A stretch of DNA of 64,000 nucleotides. It comes from Aggregatibacter actinomycetemcomitans (GTDB lineage Bacteria; Pseudomonadota; Gammaproteobacteria; Enterobacterales; Pasteurellaceae). The position numbers were made by a program, and so were the translations under genes. Where the stretch lies: assembly GCF_003130205.1 (NCBI RefSeq), contig NZ_NRDF01000001.1:310001-374000 (forward strand). Direction: 5' to 3'. Positions 30,723 through 41,055 of the stretch are shown here, piece by piece (positions within the stretch are counted from its first letter, which is position 1; every line of letters begins with the position of its first letter). The notes below the pieces were generated by a model, which was not told the DNA's origin, searched no databases, and was given only the letters and a program-made list of their open reading frames with translations.

Positions 30723-31073
30723 GCTTAAATTCTCGGTGAAATATAGGGTTAAAATTTTTCATTATGCGCCGATAAAAGTGCGGTCAGCTCTCAGGATGTT
30801 TTTCCGCATTTAAAAAATTTCGTAAAAAACAACCGCACTTTTTACCTTAATTTAGTCCTCGGGTTATCCGCCAGCGCTATAATTCGTATGATAAAGATAT
30901 GAGAAACATCGCCTATAAGAAATATAGTGTTAAGTAGAAAGTTAGGCTAGAATGGCGGGCATTTAATAGTTTATAAATATGTCTTCTTTCCCTCCGTTTA
31001 CGGGGGGAGCCAAGATCTGTTCATCAAACTATTCCGACATTCTACTTTCCCCGCGCCAAACAAGGAAACCGCA
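30723..31073. other. Intergenic region between rnpB and kdsD
   Basis: About 350 bp without a gene. It contains a pair of uptake-signal words in opposite orientation (near 30776 and 30832) and AT-rich promoter-like DNA. At 30991-31010 there is a CTCC...GGAG palindrome around CCGTTTACGGGGGGAGC; that 17-bp core recurs at 58093-58109 between nrdA and nrdB. No open frame of note was seen. Confidence 0.5.
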
Positions 31074-32009
31074 ATGGATTATTTACACATCGCTCAAGAA
31101 ACCCTGAGTGTAGAAGAAAATGCCCTCGGGCAACTCAAACAAAGATTAGACGGCACTTTTGCCGATGTCGTAGATTTAATTCTGAACTGCAAAGGGCGCT
31201 TAGTCATCGGCGGTATCGGCAAATCAGGTTTAGTAGGCAAAAAAATGGTTGCCACCTTCGCCTCCACCGGCACGCCAAGTTTCTTCTTACACCCGACGGA
31301 AGCCTTTCATGGCGACTTGGGCATGCTCAAACCCATTGATGTGGTCATGCTCATTTCTTACAGCGGCGAAACCGACGACGTAAACAAACTCATTCCAAGC
31401 CTGAAAAACTTCGGCAATAAAATAATTGCGTTAACTTCGAATAAAAATTCTACGCTGGCGCGCCATGCGGATTATGTGTTGGATATTACCGTGCAGCGCG
31501 AGGTCTGCCCGAACAATCTGGCGCCGACCACTTCCGTTATCGTCACCATGGCGTTAGGCGATGCATTAGCTGTCTGTTTAATGCGCGCCCGCGATTTCCA
31601 ACCGGAAGATTTCGCCAAATTCCATCCCGGCGGCAGCTTGGGACGCCGTTTGTTATGTCGTGTGAAAGATCAAATGCAAACCCGCCTGCCGATCGCCGCA
31701 TTAACCACCACCTTCACCGATTGTTTGACTATCATGAACGAAGGCAGAATGGGCGTGGCGCTGGTGATGGAACAACAGCAACTGCGCGGCATTATCACCG
31801 ACGGCGATATTCGACGCGCGCTCACCGCAAACGGTGCGGAAACCTTAAATAAAACCGCGCAGGACTTAATGACCTCTCATCCGAAAACCATTCATCAGGA
31901 CACCTATATTTCGGAAGCGGAAAATTACATGAAAGCCCACAAAATCCATTCATTGGTTGTGGTGGACAATGCGCAAAATGTGGTCGGTTTAGTGGAGTTT
32001 TCAAGTTAA
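31074..32009 (+). CDS. kdsD: Arabinose-5-phosphate isomerase
   Basis: 311 residues: an N-terminal SIS sugar-isomerase domain (GIGKSGLVGKKMVATFASTGTPS near residue 45, split here as GIGKSGLVGKK and ATFASTGT) and two C-terminal CBS repeats (about 190-310). It converts ribulose-5-P to arabinose-5-P, the first step of KDO synthesis for lipopolysaccharide. ATG 31074 follows AAGGAAAC. It overlaps kdsC by one base. Confidence 0.95.
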   Translation: MDYLHIAQETLSVEENALGQLKQRLDGTFADVVDLILNCKGRLVIGGIGKSGLVGKKMVATFASTGTPSFFLHPTEAFHGDLGMLKPIDVVMLISYSGETDDVNKLIPSLKNFGNKIIALTSNKNSTLARHADYVLDITVQREVCPNNLAPTTSVIVTMALGDALAVCLMRARDFQPEDFAKFHPGGSLGRRLLCRVKDQMQTRLPIAALTTTFTDCLTIMNEGRMGVALVMEQQQLRGIITDGDIRRALTANGAETLNKTAQDLMTSHPKTIHQDTYISEAENYMKAHKIHSLVVVDNAQNVVGLVEFSS

Positions 32010-32563
32010 TGACAGCAGAATTACAGGAAAAATTGAAACAGGTGAAATTCGTCATCACTGATGTGGACGGCGTATTAACGGACGGTTTATTGCACTACGA
32101 TGCCAACGGCGAAGCCATCAAAAGTTTTCATGTACGCGACGGTTTAGGCATCCGAATGCTGATGGAAGCCGGCGTGCAGGTCGCCGTATTATCCGGGCGT
32201 GATTCGGCGATTTTACGCAAACGCATTGCCGATTTAGGCATTAAACGCTTCTTTTTAGGCAAATTGGAAAAAGAAAGCGCCTGTTTGGAATTATGCCGCC
32301 AAGCCGGCGTTGCGCCCGAACAAACCGCCTACATCGGCGACGACAGCGTTGACCTCCCCGCTTTCGCCGTTTGCGGCATATCTTTCGCCGTTGCCGACGC
32401 CCCCGAATATGTCAAAGATTGCGCCGATTACGTCTTAGGCTTAGGCGGCGGCAAAGGCGCGTTCCGTGAAATGTCCGACATGATCTTAAACGCCCAAGGC
32501 AAAGGTGAAATTTACAGTTCCGTACAGGGATTTTTAAAGACGGCGAAGAAGATGGCGCAATAA
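32009..32563 (+). CDS. kdsC: KDO 8-phosphate phosphatase
   Basis: A 184-residue HAD-superfamily phosphatase of the C0 type. The nucleophile motif is DVDGVLTDG (about residues 18-26), followed by LSGRDS and the Mg-binding GDDSVD (about 111-116). It dephosphorylates KDO-8-P downstream of KdsD/KdsA. It forms a two-gene operon with kdsD. Confidence 0.95.
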   Translation: MTAELQEKLKQVKFVITDVDGVLTDGLLHYDANGEAIKSFHVRDGLGIRMLMEAGVQVAVLSGRDSAILRKRIADLGIKRFFLGKLEKESACLELCRQAGVAPEQTAYIGDDSVDLPAFAVCGISFAVADAPEYVKDCADYVLGLGGGKGAFREMSDMILNAQGKGEIYSSVQGFLKTAKKMAQ

Positions 32564-32576
32564 AAAAACGTTTGGA

Positions 32577-32674
32577 AAAATTATTCACAAACTCGATTCT
32601 CGTTTGTTCACCCCTAACGGGGCCGTTGGCAAAGCCAACGTTCAAAAAACGTTGTTTTTTGTCACCGCACTTTT
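32577..32674 (+). repeat. 98-bp terminator-like repeat, copy 2 (after kdsC)
   Basis: Inverted, about 98 percent identical copy of 30201-30299. It follows the kdsC stop by 13 bp, in the same orientation to the upstream gene as copy 1 has to rnpB, and ends in a T-run and an uptake-signal word, so it probably terminates kdsDC. Confidence 0.8.
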
Positions 32675-32759
32675 GGGCGCCGGTAATGCGCCCGCATTTC
32701 CTTTCAACCATTTCCACAAACCTTAAACAAAAATGTTATTTCCCTTGACTTTTATCTCT

Positions 32760-32779
32760 TGTACTAGTTTAATAGTGCA
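32760..32779 (+). promoter_or_regulatory. TrpR operator and promoter of trpE
   Basis: TGTACTAGTTTAATAGTGCA closely matches the TrpR operator consensus. TTGACT (about 32744) lies 17 bp before TTTAAT, so the operator overlaps the -10 box. The short leader before trpE has no Trp-rich peptide or attenuator, which points to control by repression alone. Confidence 0.8.
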
Positions 32780-32809
32780 AAATTTATTTCATGATTTAAG
32801 GAAATGAGA

Positions 32810-34357
32810 ATGTCCTCCGCTTTTATTCAAATGTTTACGCAAAATGTCCCATATCACAGCGATCCGACCGCGATTTTCGCCACATTATGTGAAAACAAAC
32901 CGAACACCCTGCTTTTAGAATCCGCCGAAATTTCCAGCAAAAACAGCTTAAAAAGTTTATTACTCGTCAACGCCGCCATTAAAATTTCCTGCTTGGGGCA
33001 ACGGGTGACGTTTCACGCATTAACCTATAACGGTGAGGCGGTATTGCCGTTAATTGAACAAAAATTGTCGGTGCACGTCAGTGTAAAATCTCGCACAAAT
33101 CAACAATTGGACATGGAATTTTCCCCCGCCGACAACAATGCCGACGAAGACAGCAAACTACTGGCAGCAGGCATTTTCGACGGCTTACGCTGCTTTACCG
33201 AACTTTATAAAGCAAGCCCGTTACCGGTATTTTTAGGCGGTTTGTTCGCTTACGATTTAGTGGCGAATTTCATCCCGATGGGAAACATTCAATTACAAGA
33301 CGACGGCATTACCTGCCCGGATTATTGCTTTTATTTAGCCGAACAACTACTGGTGATCGACCATCAATTACAACAGGCGGAATTACAAACGTTCTGCTTT
33401 GCGCAACATCAAGAAAATGCGTTGCAACAGGAAGCGCTGGATATTGCCAGAAAACTCTTGGAAATTCGACCGCACCTACCGCTCAAACCCGCTTCAACGG
33501 AGGTGGCTGTTAATCTGAATGATGATAAATTCAAGAAAATTATCGAACGCCTGAAACAGCATATTTATTGCGGTGATGTATTCCAAATCGTGCCTTCCCG
33601 CCGTTTTTCCCTGGAATGCCCGAACACGCTGGCGACGTATCATCAACTTAAACAAAATAACCCAAGTCCTTATATGTTCTTCATTCAAGACGAGGATTTC
33701 ACCTTGTTTGGTGCGTCGCTGGAAAGTGCCTTGAAATATTCGCAAGCCACCCGCCAACTGGAAATCTACCCGATTGCCGGCTCCCGTCTGCGCGGTTTTG
33801 ACGTCGATGGCAATATCGATCCGGAATTGGATTCCCGCCTCGAATTGGAATTACGTTTAGATCGTAAGGAACAGGCGGAACATTTGATGTTGGTGGATTT
33901 GGCGCGCAACGACATCGCCCGCGTCTGTGAAAGCAAAACCCGCCACGTGAAGGATTTAATGCAGGTGGATCGCTATTCCCACATTATGCACTTGGTTTCC
34001 CGCGTGGGGGGCAAACTCCGCCCCGAACTGGACGCATTGCACGCCTATCAAGCCTGTATGAACATGGGCACGTTAACCGGCGCACCGAAGATTAAAGCCA
34101 TGCAGCTGATTTATCAATTTGAGCAGGAAAAACGCCACAGTTATGGCGGTGCGGTGAGTTACCTGCAATCCGACGGCAATTTTGACACCTGTATCGTGAT
34201 TCGTTCCGCCTTCGTGCAAAACGACACCGCCTATGTACAAGCCGGCTGCGGTACCGTGTTGGATTCCGATTTGCAAATGGAAGCCGACGAAACCCGCCAC
34301 AAAGCCCGTGCGGTAATTAACGCCATCGTACAAACCAACAACAAAGCGAATCAATAG
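32810..34357 (+). CDS. trpE: Anthranilate synthase component I
   Basis: 515 residues from ATG 32810 (ATG 32804 is an alternative). The feedback-site motif LLLESAEI (about 38-45) and chorismate-binding core are present, including VDLARNDIARVC and GTLTGAPKIKAMQLI. Together with TrpG it makes anthranilate from chorismate and glutamine. Three prolines that are nearly invariant in the family are leucine here (SLES, GSRLRG and DSDLQ in place of SPES, GTRPRG and DSDPQ), and IAGT is IAGS. The frame is intact, but activity may be altered. Confidence 0.95.
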   Translation: MSSAFIQMFTQNVPYHSDPTAIFATLCENKPNTLLLESAEISSKNSLKSLLLVNAAIKISCLGQRVTFHALTYNGEAVLPLIEQKLSVHVSVKSRTNQQLDMEFSPADNNADEDSKLLAAGIFDGLRCFTELYKASPLPVFLGGLFAYDLVANFIPMGNIQLQDDGITCPDYCFYLAEQLLVIDHQLQQAELQTFCFAQHQENALQQEALDIARKLLEIRPHLPLKPASTEVAVNLNDDKFKKIIERLKQHIYCGDVFQIVPSRRFSLECPNTLATYHQLKQNNPSPYMFFIQDEDFTLFGASLESALKYSQATRQLEIYPIAGSRLRGFDVDGNIDPELDSRLELELRLDRKEQAEHLMLVDLARNDIARVCESKTRHVKDLMQVDRYSHIMHLVSRVGGKLRPELDALHAYQACMNMGTLTGAPKIKAMQLIYQFEQEKRHSYGGAVSYLQSDGNFDTCIVIRSAFVQNDTAYVQAGCGTVLDSDLQMEADETRHKARAVINAIVQTNNKANQ

Positions 34358-34367
34358 GAGTTAATTC

Positions 34368-34955
34368 ATGGCAACCATTTTATTTTTAGATAACTTTGAT
34401 TCCTTTACTTACAATTTAGTGGATCAATTTCGCGGTTTAGGACATCAGGTGCACATTTACCGCAACGATTGCGACTTAGCGATTCTGGAAAAAACCGCAT
34501 TGGCGCACCCCGACACCATTCTCGCCCTCTCTCCCGGACCGGGCACGCCCGACGCCGGCAACATGATTCCGTTGATTAAACGCTTAATCGGCAAAGTTCC
34601 GATGTTGGGCATTTGCTTGGGACATCAGGCTTTAATTGAGGCTTTCGGCGGCAAAGTGGTTCACGCAGGTGAAATTCTGCACGGCAAAGTGTCCAAAATC
34701 GAACACGACAATAAAGCCATGTTCAAAGGCTTAAGCAACCCTATGCTGGTGGCGCGCTATCATTCGTTAATGGGCATCAATCTCCCCGACGAACTCATTC
34801 CGAACGCCGCCTACAACGGCATAAACATGGCTATCCGCCACCGCACTTTGCCGATTTGCAGCTTCCAGTTTCACCCCGAATCCATTTTAACGGTGCAAGG
34901 GGCGCAATTATTGGCGCAATCGGTAGAATGGTTGCTGGCGCAAAAAACGCCGTAA
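34368..34955 (+). CDS. trpG: Anthranilate synthase component II (glutamine amidotransferase)
   Basis: A 195-residue class I amidotransferase with the oxyanion segment SPGPGTPD, nucleophile Cys83 in GICLGHQ, and the His-Glu pair in FQFHPES (about 170). It supplies ammonia to TrpE. Unlike E. coli, it is not fused to TrpD. It follows trpE after 10 bp with a clear Shine-Dalgarno (AGGAG). Confidence 0.93.
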   Translation: MATILFLDNFDSFTYNLVDQFRGLGHQVHIYRNDCDLAILEKTALAHPDTILALSPGPGTPDAGNMIPLIKRLIGKVPMLGICLGHQALIEAFGGKVVHAGEILHGKVSKIEHDNKAMFKGLSNPMLVARYHSLMGINLPDELIPNAAYNGINMAIRHRTLPICSFQFHPESILTVQGAQLLAQSVEWLLAQKTP

Positions 34956-34978
34956 ATTCTGACCGCACTTTAAAGGTT

Positions 34979-35464
<486 letters not shown>

Positions 35465-35475
35465 GGATAACGACG

Positions 35476-36474
35476 ATGGAAAACCAAGCCCTGTTAGAAA
35501 AACTGTATGGCGGACACGCCTTAACCGCTGTAGAAAGCGAATTCCTGTTTAACGCCATTATGTCGGGCGAATTAAGTAACGAACAAATCGCCGCCATATT
35601 AATTGCGTTAAAAGTGCGCGGTGAAACCATTGATGAAGTGAACGGCGCCGTGTTAGCCGCGGTGAAAAATTCCAAACCGTTCCCAACGCCCGACTACCCT
35701 TTTGCCGACATCGTAGGCACGGGGGGCGACGGCGCCAACACTATCAATATTTCCACCGCGTCCGCCATTGTAGCGGCAAGTTGCGGCGCGAAAGTAGCAA
35801 AACACGGCAATCGTAGCGTTTCCGGCAAAACCGGTTCGAGCAATTTATTAACCGCACTTGGCGTCAACATCGCCATGTCACCGGAACAAGCCCGCAAAGC
35901 ATTGGACGACATCGGCATTTGCTTCTTGTTCGCCCAACAATATCACCCTGGCTTCAAATATGTGGTTCCCGTACGCCAAGCCTTAAAAACCCGTACGCTG
36001 TTTAATATCCTCGGTCCGTTGATTAATCCCTCCCGCCCGAAACGCCAACTGCTCGGCGTGTATTCCCCCGAACTCATCGACGTGTACGCCAAAACCGTCG
36101 CTCAATTGGGACATGAACACACCATCATCGTACACGGCAGCGGTTTGGACGAAGTGGCAATCCACGGTATCACACAAGCGGCGGAAGTCCGTAACGGCAA
36201 CATCGAACGCTACACCCTAACCCCACAGGATTTCGGCTTCCAGGCAAAACCATTAGAAACCTTACGCGGTGGCGAACCGGCTGAAAATGCGCAAATGATC
36301 ACCGCACTGTTACAAGGCAATGGCAAAGCGGAACACAATCAAGCCGTCGCCATGAACACCGCCTTATTGCTAAAACTGTTCGGACAGGACGACCTTAAAC
36401 ATAATGCACAACAGGTGTTGGATGTCATCCAAGGCAAACCGTTTGAGACATTGCAGAGATTGACGGGGTATTGA
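35476..36474 (+). CDS. trpD: Anthranilate phosphoribosyltransferase
   Basis: 332 residues. It carries the PRPP-binding [14 protein letters not shown] (about 80-93), [14 protein letters not shown] (family usually SSKSGSSD) and [15 protein letters not shown]. It transfers phosphoribose to anthranilate. It is followed by a strong terminator at 36477-36503, so the downstream trpCF is not simply in the same transcript. Confidence 0.94.
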   Translation: MENQALLEKLYGGHALTAVESEFLFNAIMSGELSNEQIAAILIALKVRGETIDEVNGAVLAAVKNSKPFPTPDYPFADIVGTGGDGANTINISTASAIVAASCGAKVAKHGNRSVSGKTGSSNLLTALGVNIAMSPEQARKALDDIGICFLFAQQYHPGFKYVVPVRQALKTRTLFNILGPLINPSRPKRQLLGVYSPELIDVYAKTVAQLGHEHTIIVHGSGLDEVAIHGITQAAEVRNGNIERYTLTPQDFGFQAKPLETLRGGEPAENAQMITALLQGNGKAEHNQAVAMNTALLLKLFGQDDLKHNAQQVLDVIQGKPFETLQRLTGY

Positions 36475-36476
36475 TT

Positions 36477-36503
36477 AAAAGGAGGAATTGCCCTCCTTTT
36501 TCT
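36477..36503 (+). terminator. Terminator between trpD and higB
   Basis: AAAGGAGG-N6-CCTCCTTT followed by T-rich DNA, located 3 bp after the trpD stop. Confidence 0.8.
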
Positions 36504-36535
36504 GTAAAGAGAAGCTTTACACCCCAAAATATTAA

Positions 36536-36556
36536 TTGTATAGTCTAGCGATACAA
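36536..36556 (+). promoter_or_regulatory. Palindromic operator/promoter of higBA
   Basis: TTGTAT-N9-ATACAA is an inverted repeat overlapping TATAGT, a plausible -10. It lies 13 bp upstream of higB, where HigA/HigBA would be expected to autorepress. Confidence 0.65.
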
Positions 36557-36569
36557 ATAGGCACAAATA

Positions 36570-36848
36570 ATGATTTTATCTTTCAAACATAAGGGACTTG
36601 AACAATTTTTTAAAACCGGTTCGACCGTAGGAATTCAAGCCAAACACGCCAAGAAATTAAATCTGCAATTGGCTACATTAAATAATGCGGAGACGCCTCT
36701 TGCTATGAGTGTTCCCGGCTGGAATTTGCACAAACTTAAAGGTGATTTACAAGAGCATTGGGCTATCACCGTAAACGGAAATTGGCGTCTAACATTTAAA
36801 TTTGAAAATGGTCACGCTGAAGTTGTTGATTATCAGGATTACCATTAA
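36570..36848 (+). CDS. higB: HigB toxin (RelE superfamily mRNA interferase)
   Basis: A 92-residue protein with the HigB pattern: LSFKHKGLEQFF at the start, then PLAMSVPGWNLHKLKGDLQEHWAITVNGNWRLTFKFENG (in part), ending DYQDYH. HigB cleaves mRNA on the ribosome. It lies upstream of its antitoxin, the usual reversed order, with a 9-bp gap. The pair is inserted between trpD and trpCF. Confidence 0.92.
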   Translation: MILSFKHKGLEQFFKTGSTVGIQAKHAKKLNLQLATLNNAETPLAMSVPGWNLHKLKGDLQEHWAITVNGNWRLTFKFENGHAEVVDYQDYH

Positions 36849-36857
36849 GGAGAAAAC

Positions 36858-37136
36858 ATGAAAATGCATAATCCTCCCCACCCGGGAGAACTGTTAAAAG
36901 AATATATTGATGGTGTGAGTGTCACGGAAGTTGCCCAAAAATTAGGTGTTTCGCGTGTTACACTTTCCCGTATTCTCAATGGGAAAGCAGGCATCACGCC
37001 GGAAATGGCTGTGCGATTAAGCGAATTATTGAATACCACAACACCGAAATTATGGTTGGGTATGCAAGCAGACTACGATTTATGGCAAATTGAACAACAA
37101 CACGCCGTATTTAACATCCAACCATTATTTAATTAA
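36858..37136 (+). CDS. higA: HigA antitoxin (XRE/HTH family)
   Basis: A 92-residue protein with the HigA opening [12 protein letters not shown], then a helix-turn-helix ([21 protein letters not shown], about residues 21-41) and the C-terminal [12 protein letters not shown]. It neutralises HigB and represses the promoter at the palindrome upstream. AAGGAG precedes ATG 36858. trpCF starts 8 bp after its stop, so it may be transcribed from the higBA promoter. Confidence 0.93.
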   Translation: MKMHNPPHPGELLKEYIDGVSVTEVAQKLGVSRVTLSRILNGKAGITPEMAVRLSELLNTTTPKLWLGMQADYDLWQIEQQHAVFNIQPLFN

Positions 37137-37144
37137 CCGATAAT

Positions 37145-38575
37145 ATGATCACACAAGACTTCTCCAAACCGCTCGAAACCGCGACGGTGCTACAAAAAAT
37201 CGTTCTCGACAAAGCCCAATGGGTGAAAGCCAAAGAAGCGGAATTTCCGTTAAGTACCTTTGAAAAAAACATCGAAAAATCCGACCGCACTTTTTATGAC
37301 GCGTTGGCGCAAGGTTCGCACGAAAAGCCGGCATATATTCTGGAATGTAAAAAAGCCTCGCCCTCCAACGGATTGATTCGCCGTGAATTTAAACCGACGG
37401 CGATTGCACAGGTATATAAAAATTACGCGAGCGTGATTTCCGTATTAACCGATGAAAAATACTTCCAAGGGGATTTTGCCTATATTCAGCAAGTTCGCGA
37501 CGTTGTCACGCAACCGGTGTTGTGCAAAGACTTTATGATCAGCGAATATCAGGTTTATTTGGCGCGTTTTCATCAAGCCGATGCCATTTTGCTGATGCTT
37601 TCCGTGGTGAACGATGAAACTTATCGTATTTTGGCGGATTTAGCCCATTCCCTCGGCATGGGCGTGCTGACCGAAACAAGCAACGAGGAAGAATTTGAAC
37701 GCGCCTTGGTGTTAGGCGCCAAAATTATCGGCGTGAACAACCGTAACCTGCATGATTTAAGCGTCGATCTCAATCGCGTTGTAGAATTGACCGCCAAATA
37801 TGCGGATAAAATCCCTGCCGATGTACGCATTATCAGCGAATCGGGCATCTACAATCATCAACAAGTGCGCGAATTACAACAAGTCGCCCACGGCTTTTTA
37901 ATCGGCAGCAGCTTAATGGGCAGCCCGGATTTAAATAACGCCGTGCGCGAAGTGATTTTCGGTGAAAACAAAGTATGCGGATTAACCCGTGCGCAGGATG
38001 TGAAAACCGTTTACGACAACGGCGCTTTATACGGCGGGCTGATTTTCGCCGAACAGTCCAAACGTTGTGTCAGTTTGCGTCAGGCACAGGAATTGGTAAC
38101 TGCCGCACCATTGCGTTTTGTTGGCGTGTTCCAAAATCAGGACATCGATTTTATTGTGAAAATCGCCCAACAGTTACAACTCTACGCCGTTCAGTTACAC
38201 GGCGATGAAACGCCGGCGTTTATTACCGCACTTCGCGCTCAACTGCCCCAATCTATTCGCATTTGGAAAGCCATTTCCGTGGATGTGAACCATAAAAGTG
38301 CGGTCAATTTTGACGACGTTTCTGAAGTAGATCGTTTTGTTTTCGACAGCAAATCTGGCGCACACCAAGGCGGCACGGGAGCGACTTTTGATTGGTCGCT
38401 GATTCCGCAGGACCCGAAACATAAAATTATTCTGGCGGGCGGTATTAACCCGAGTAATATTGAAAACGCATTGGCGCAACATTGCGCAGGCGTTGATCTC
38501 AATTCCGGCGTAGAAAGCGCCCCGGGCGTAAAAGATGCCAAAAAAGTGCGGTCGGTTTTTGCGAAGATTTTGTAA
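37145..38575 (+). CDS. trpC: Bifunctional indole-3-glycerol-phosphate synthase / PRA isomerase
   Basis: A 476-residue fusion: IGPS in residues 1-260 ([34 protein letters not shown]) and TrpF isomerase from about 268 ([36 protein letters not shown]). It catalyses two consecutive steps of tryptophan synthesis. The reading frame is intact. No separate promoter is obvious; higBA lies directly upstream. Confidence 0.95.
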   Translation: MITQDFSKPLETATVLQKIVLDKAQWVKAKEAEFPLSTFEKNIEKSDRTFYDALAQGSHEKPAYILECKKASPSNGLIRREFKPTAIAQVYKNYASVISVLTDEKYFQGDFAYIQQVRDVVTQPVLCKDFMISEYQVYLARFHQADAILLMLSVVNDETYRILADLAHSLGMGVLTETSNEEEFERALVLGAKIIGVNNRNLHDLSVDLNRVVELTAKYADKIPADVRIISESGIYNHQQVRELQQVAHGFLIGSSLMGSPDLNNAVREVIFGENKVCGLTRAQDVKTVYDNGALYGGLIFAEQSKRCVSLRQAQELVTAAPLRFVGVFQNQDIDFIVKIAQQLQLYAVQLHGDETPAFITALRAQLPQSIRIWKAISVDVNHKSAVNFDDVSEVDRFVFDSKSGAHQGGTGATFDWSLIPQDPKHKIILAGGINPSNIENALAQHCAGVDLNSGVESAPGVKDAKKVRSVFAKIL

Positions 38576-38592
38576 TCCAAATATTAAAATCT

Positions 38593-38629
38593 TGATGGCG
38601 CGCGTCTCCCGACGCGTGCCTTTCTTTTT
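38593..38629 (+). repeat. REP-like single arm / terminator after trpCF
   Basis: TGATGGCGCGCGTCTCCC followed by GACGCGTGCC and a T-rich tract. It is the same 28-bp module as in the inverted pair at 34979-35050. The internal GGCGCGCGTC/GACGCGTGCC pairing plus T-run could terminate trpCF. Confidence 0.7.
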
Positions 38630-38704
38630 TACTCACCGTTTTTATAAATCCTTTCACTCCAAATTACCTTTCTTATACCTCTTTATAGTTACAAATCCTT
38701 AACA

Positions 38705-38723
38705 AATGAGAATCAATCTCAAT
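38705..38723 (+). promoter_or_regulatory. Fur-like box upstream of hyb operon
   Basis: AATGAGAATCAATCTCAAT closely matches the Fur 19-bp consensus variant AATGAGAATCATTCTCATT. It lies 75 bp upstream of the FNR box and suggests iron control of the hydrogenase genes. Inference from motif. Confidence 0.5.
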
Positions 38724-38779
38724 TACATAATAAAAACAATAGGTTACACTTAATTTTCTTACAAAAAGTAAGGGCGTTT

Positions 38780-38793
38780 TTGATAACGATCAA
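38780..38793 (+). promoter_or_regulatory. FNR box of hyb operon
   Basis: TTGATAACGATCAA is a perfect FNR site (TTGAT-N4-ATCAA). TATCAT at 38816-38821 places the transcript start near 38828 and centres the site at about -41.5, the position of a class II FNR-activated promoter. The operon should be switched on without oxygen. Confidence 0.85.
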
Positions 38794-38864
38794 AAAATTT
38801 TTCATGTGACAGGCATATCATACCTCCAATAACCCTATAGAAAACGTGTGAATTTGGAGTGAAT

Positions 38865-40013
38865 ATGCAACGAAGTGATGGTTTATTTTCCGCTTTGGCG
38901 GATGTTTCCCGTCGGGATTTTATGAAATTATGTACCGCACTTGCGGCGACAATGGGGTTGAGCAGTAAAGCAGGCGCAGAGATGACGGCAGCGTTAACCG
39001 CCCCTGCCCGTCCGCCTGTGGTATGGATTGGGGCGCAGGAATGTACGGGATGTACCGAATCCCTTTTGCGCGCCACTCACCCCACCGTTGAGAATCTGGT
39101 GCTGGATTTAATTTCGCTGGAATATCATGAAGTGCTTTCTGCCGCCTTTGGTGAGCAAGCGGAAGAAAATAAACACAACGCGTTGCATAAATACAAAGGC
39201 AAATATGTTTTGGTGGTGGACGGTTCCATTCCGGTGAAAGACGGCGGTGTGTATTGCATGGTGGCGGGTAAGCCGATTGTGGAACACATTCGCGAGGCGG
39301 CGAAAGGTGCTGCTGCCATTATTGCTATCGGTTCATGCGCGGCGTGGGGCGGCGTACCTTCCAGCGGCGGCAACCCGACAGGCGCCAGCAGTTTGACCGA
39401 AGTGCTGCCGAAAGGCACTCCGATTATCAATATTCCGGGCTGTCCGCCGAATCCGCACAATTTCCTCGCCACCGTGGCATACATTATTACCTACAAAAAA
39501 CTGCCTGCGATGGATCATCTGAATCGTCCGTTATTTGCTTACGATCGCTTAATTCACGAAAACTGTTACCGCAGACCGCACTTTGATGCCGGTCGTTTCG
39601 CCAAAGAATACGGCGATTACGGACATCGTCACGGCTGGTGTTTATATCATTTAGGGTGTAAAGGCCCGGAAACCTACGGCAACTGCTCCACTTTAGAATT
39701 CTGCGATGTCGGCGGCAATAACTGGCCCGTGGGCATCGGGCATCCGTGCTATGGCTGTAATGAAAAAGGGATTGGCTTTACCAAGGGTATTTTCCAATTA
39801 GCCTCCATAGAAAATCCGACACCGCGCGTAGAAAAACCTGATGTGAATAACACGGAAGGACAAGGCGCGACCATGACCGCCATCGGGTTATTAGGCGGTG
39901 CCGCGGCAATTTTGGCGGGCGTTACCGTGGTGACCTTGCGTGAATTAAGTATTCAACACAAAGCCCGTGCCGAAGCCAAAGCTGCAGAAAAAGAACAACA
40001 CGCAGGTAAATAA
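38865..40013 (+). CDS. hybO: Hydrogenase-2 small subunit
   Basis: 382 residues from ATG 38865, preceded by GGAG (a GTG at 38859 overlaps that site). It has a twin-arginine signal (SRRDFMKL), the cysteine pattern of the three Fe-S clusters ([37 protein letters not shown]) and a C-terminal membrane anchor (about residues 340-362). It relays electrons from the NiFe site in HybC. First gene of the hybOABCDE-hybG operon. Confidence 0.96.
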   Translation: MQRSDGLFSALADVSRRDFMKLCTALAATMGLSSKAGAEMTAALTAPARPPVVWIGAQECTGCTESLLRATHPTVENLVLDLISLEYHEVLSAAFGEQAEENKHNALHKYKGKYVLVVDGSIPVKDGGVYCMVAGKPIVEHIREAAKGAAAIIAIGSCAAWGGVPSSGGNPTGASSLTEVLPKGTPIINIPGCPPNPHNFLATVAYIITYKKLPAMDHLNRPLFAYDRLIHENCYRRPHFDAGRFAKEYGDYGHRHGWCLYHLGCKGPETYGNCSTLEFCDVGGNNWPVGIGHPCYGCNEKGIGFTKGIFQLASIENPTPRVEKPDVNNTEGQGATMTAIGLLGGAAAILAGVTVVTLRELSIQHKARAEAKAAEKEQHAGK

Positions 40014-40014
40014 G

Positions 40015-41055
40015 ATGGATAGACGCAAATTTCTGAAAGCAGGCTTGCTTGGCGGAATCGCTTCCGGTTTACCTGTGGCGAAAGTACAGGCAAACGAAAA
40101 TTTACCGCCGATTCCGACCGCACTTGGCATGTTGTACGACTCTACCCTTTGCGTCGGCTGCCAGGCTTGTGTCGCCGAATGTCAAAATGTGAACCACACG
40201 CCGGTGAATCCGAAAGGGGATCAAACCTGGTCCAATAACGACAAACTTACGCCGTTCACACGTAATATTATTCAGGTTTGGAGTGATGGCGACGGCAAAC
40301 ATAAAGACCAAACAGAAAACGGCTATGCCTACATAAAAAAACAATGTATGCACTGCGTTGACCCGAACTGTGTCGCTGTTTGCCCCGTTCAGGCACTCAC
40401 TAAAGATCCGAAAACCGGCATTGTGAAATACGACCCCGACATTTGTACCGGCTGTCGTTATTGCATGGTAGGTTGCCCGTTTGATGTGCCGAAATACGAT
40501 TACGACAATCCGTTCGGCGAAATCAGTAAATGCGAACTCTGCAACCAAAAAGGCGTGGAACGTTTAGACAAGGGCGAATTGCCCGGCTGTTGTCATGTTT
40601 GTCCGACGGGCGCCATTATTTTCGGTACGCGTGAAGAATTATTGGCGGAAGCCAAACGTCGCTTACGTTTAATTCGCGGCACGGAATATGATTACCCGCG
40701 CCAACAGGTTAACAGCAGCGACAAATACTGCGCCACCGTGCCGGCGTATCAATATCACATTTATGGTGAAAAAGAAGGTGGCGGCACGCAGGTGTTGGCA
40801 TTAAGCGGCGTGCCTTTTGAAAACCTCGGTTTACCGCCGTTAGATGAAATCGCCACCGGCTCCCGTGCGGCGCATTTGCAACATTTTCTCTATCGCGGTT
40901 TGGCATTGCCGTTAGTGGCATTGGCGGGCTTAACCATCATGACCTACAAAAATATGCACGGTGACAAAATCGCCGAGCGCATTGCAGCCCAAAAAGAAGC
41001 CATGCGCCAAGCCCGTAAAGAAATTGAAGAAGCGGAGGATGAGCATCATGAGTAA
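40015..41055 (+). CDS. hybA: Hydrogenase-2 ferredoxin-like subunit
   Basis: 346 residues from ATG 40015. A Tat signal ([13 protein letters not shown]) is followed by four cysteine groups for [4Fe-4S] clusters ([41 protein letters not shown]...CCHVCP) and a C-terminal membrane helix near residue 295. It passes electrons from HybO to the quinone-reactive HybB. One base separates it from the hybO stop, and it overlaps hybB by 8 bp. Confidence 0.95.
   Translation: MDRRKFLKAGLLGGIASGLPVAKVQANENLPPIPTALGMLYDSTLCVGCQACVAECQNVNHTPVNPKGDQTWSNNDKLTPFTRNIIQVWSDGDGKHKDQTENGYAYIKKQCMHCVDPNCVAVCPVQALTKDPKTGIVKYDPDICTGCRYCMVGCPFDVPKYDYDNPFGEISKCELCNQKGVERLDKGELPGCCHVCPTGAIIFGTREELLAEAKRRLRLIRGTEYDYPRQQVNSSDKYCATVPAYQYHIYGEKEGGGTQVLALSGVPFENLGLPPLDEIATGSRAAHLQHFLYRGLALPLVALAGLTIMTYKNMHGDKIAERIAAQKEAMRQARKEIEEAEDEHHE

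Noticed and set aside
30882-30905. CGCTATAA-type sequence upstream of kdsD as a sixth ModE-like box
   Set aside because: Only part of the half-site matches, the second half-site is poor, and it is about 170 bp from a lipopolysaccharide gene.
38859-38864. GTG at 38859 as the hybO start
   Set aside because: It overlaps the GGAG Shine-Dalgarno; ATG 38865 has the right spacing.
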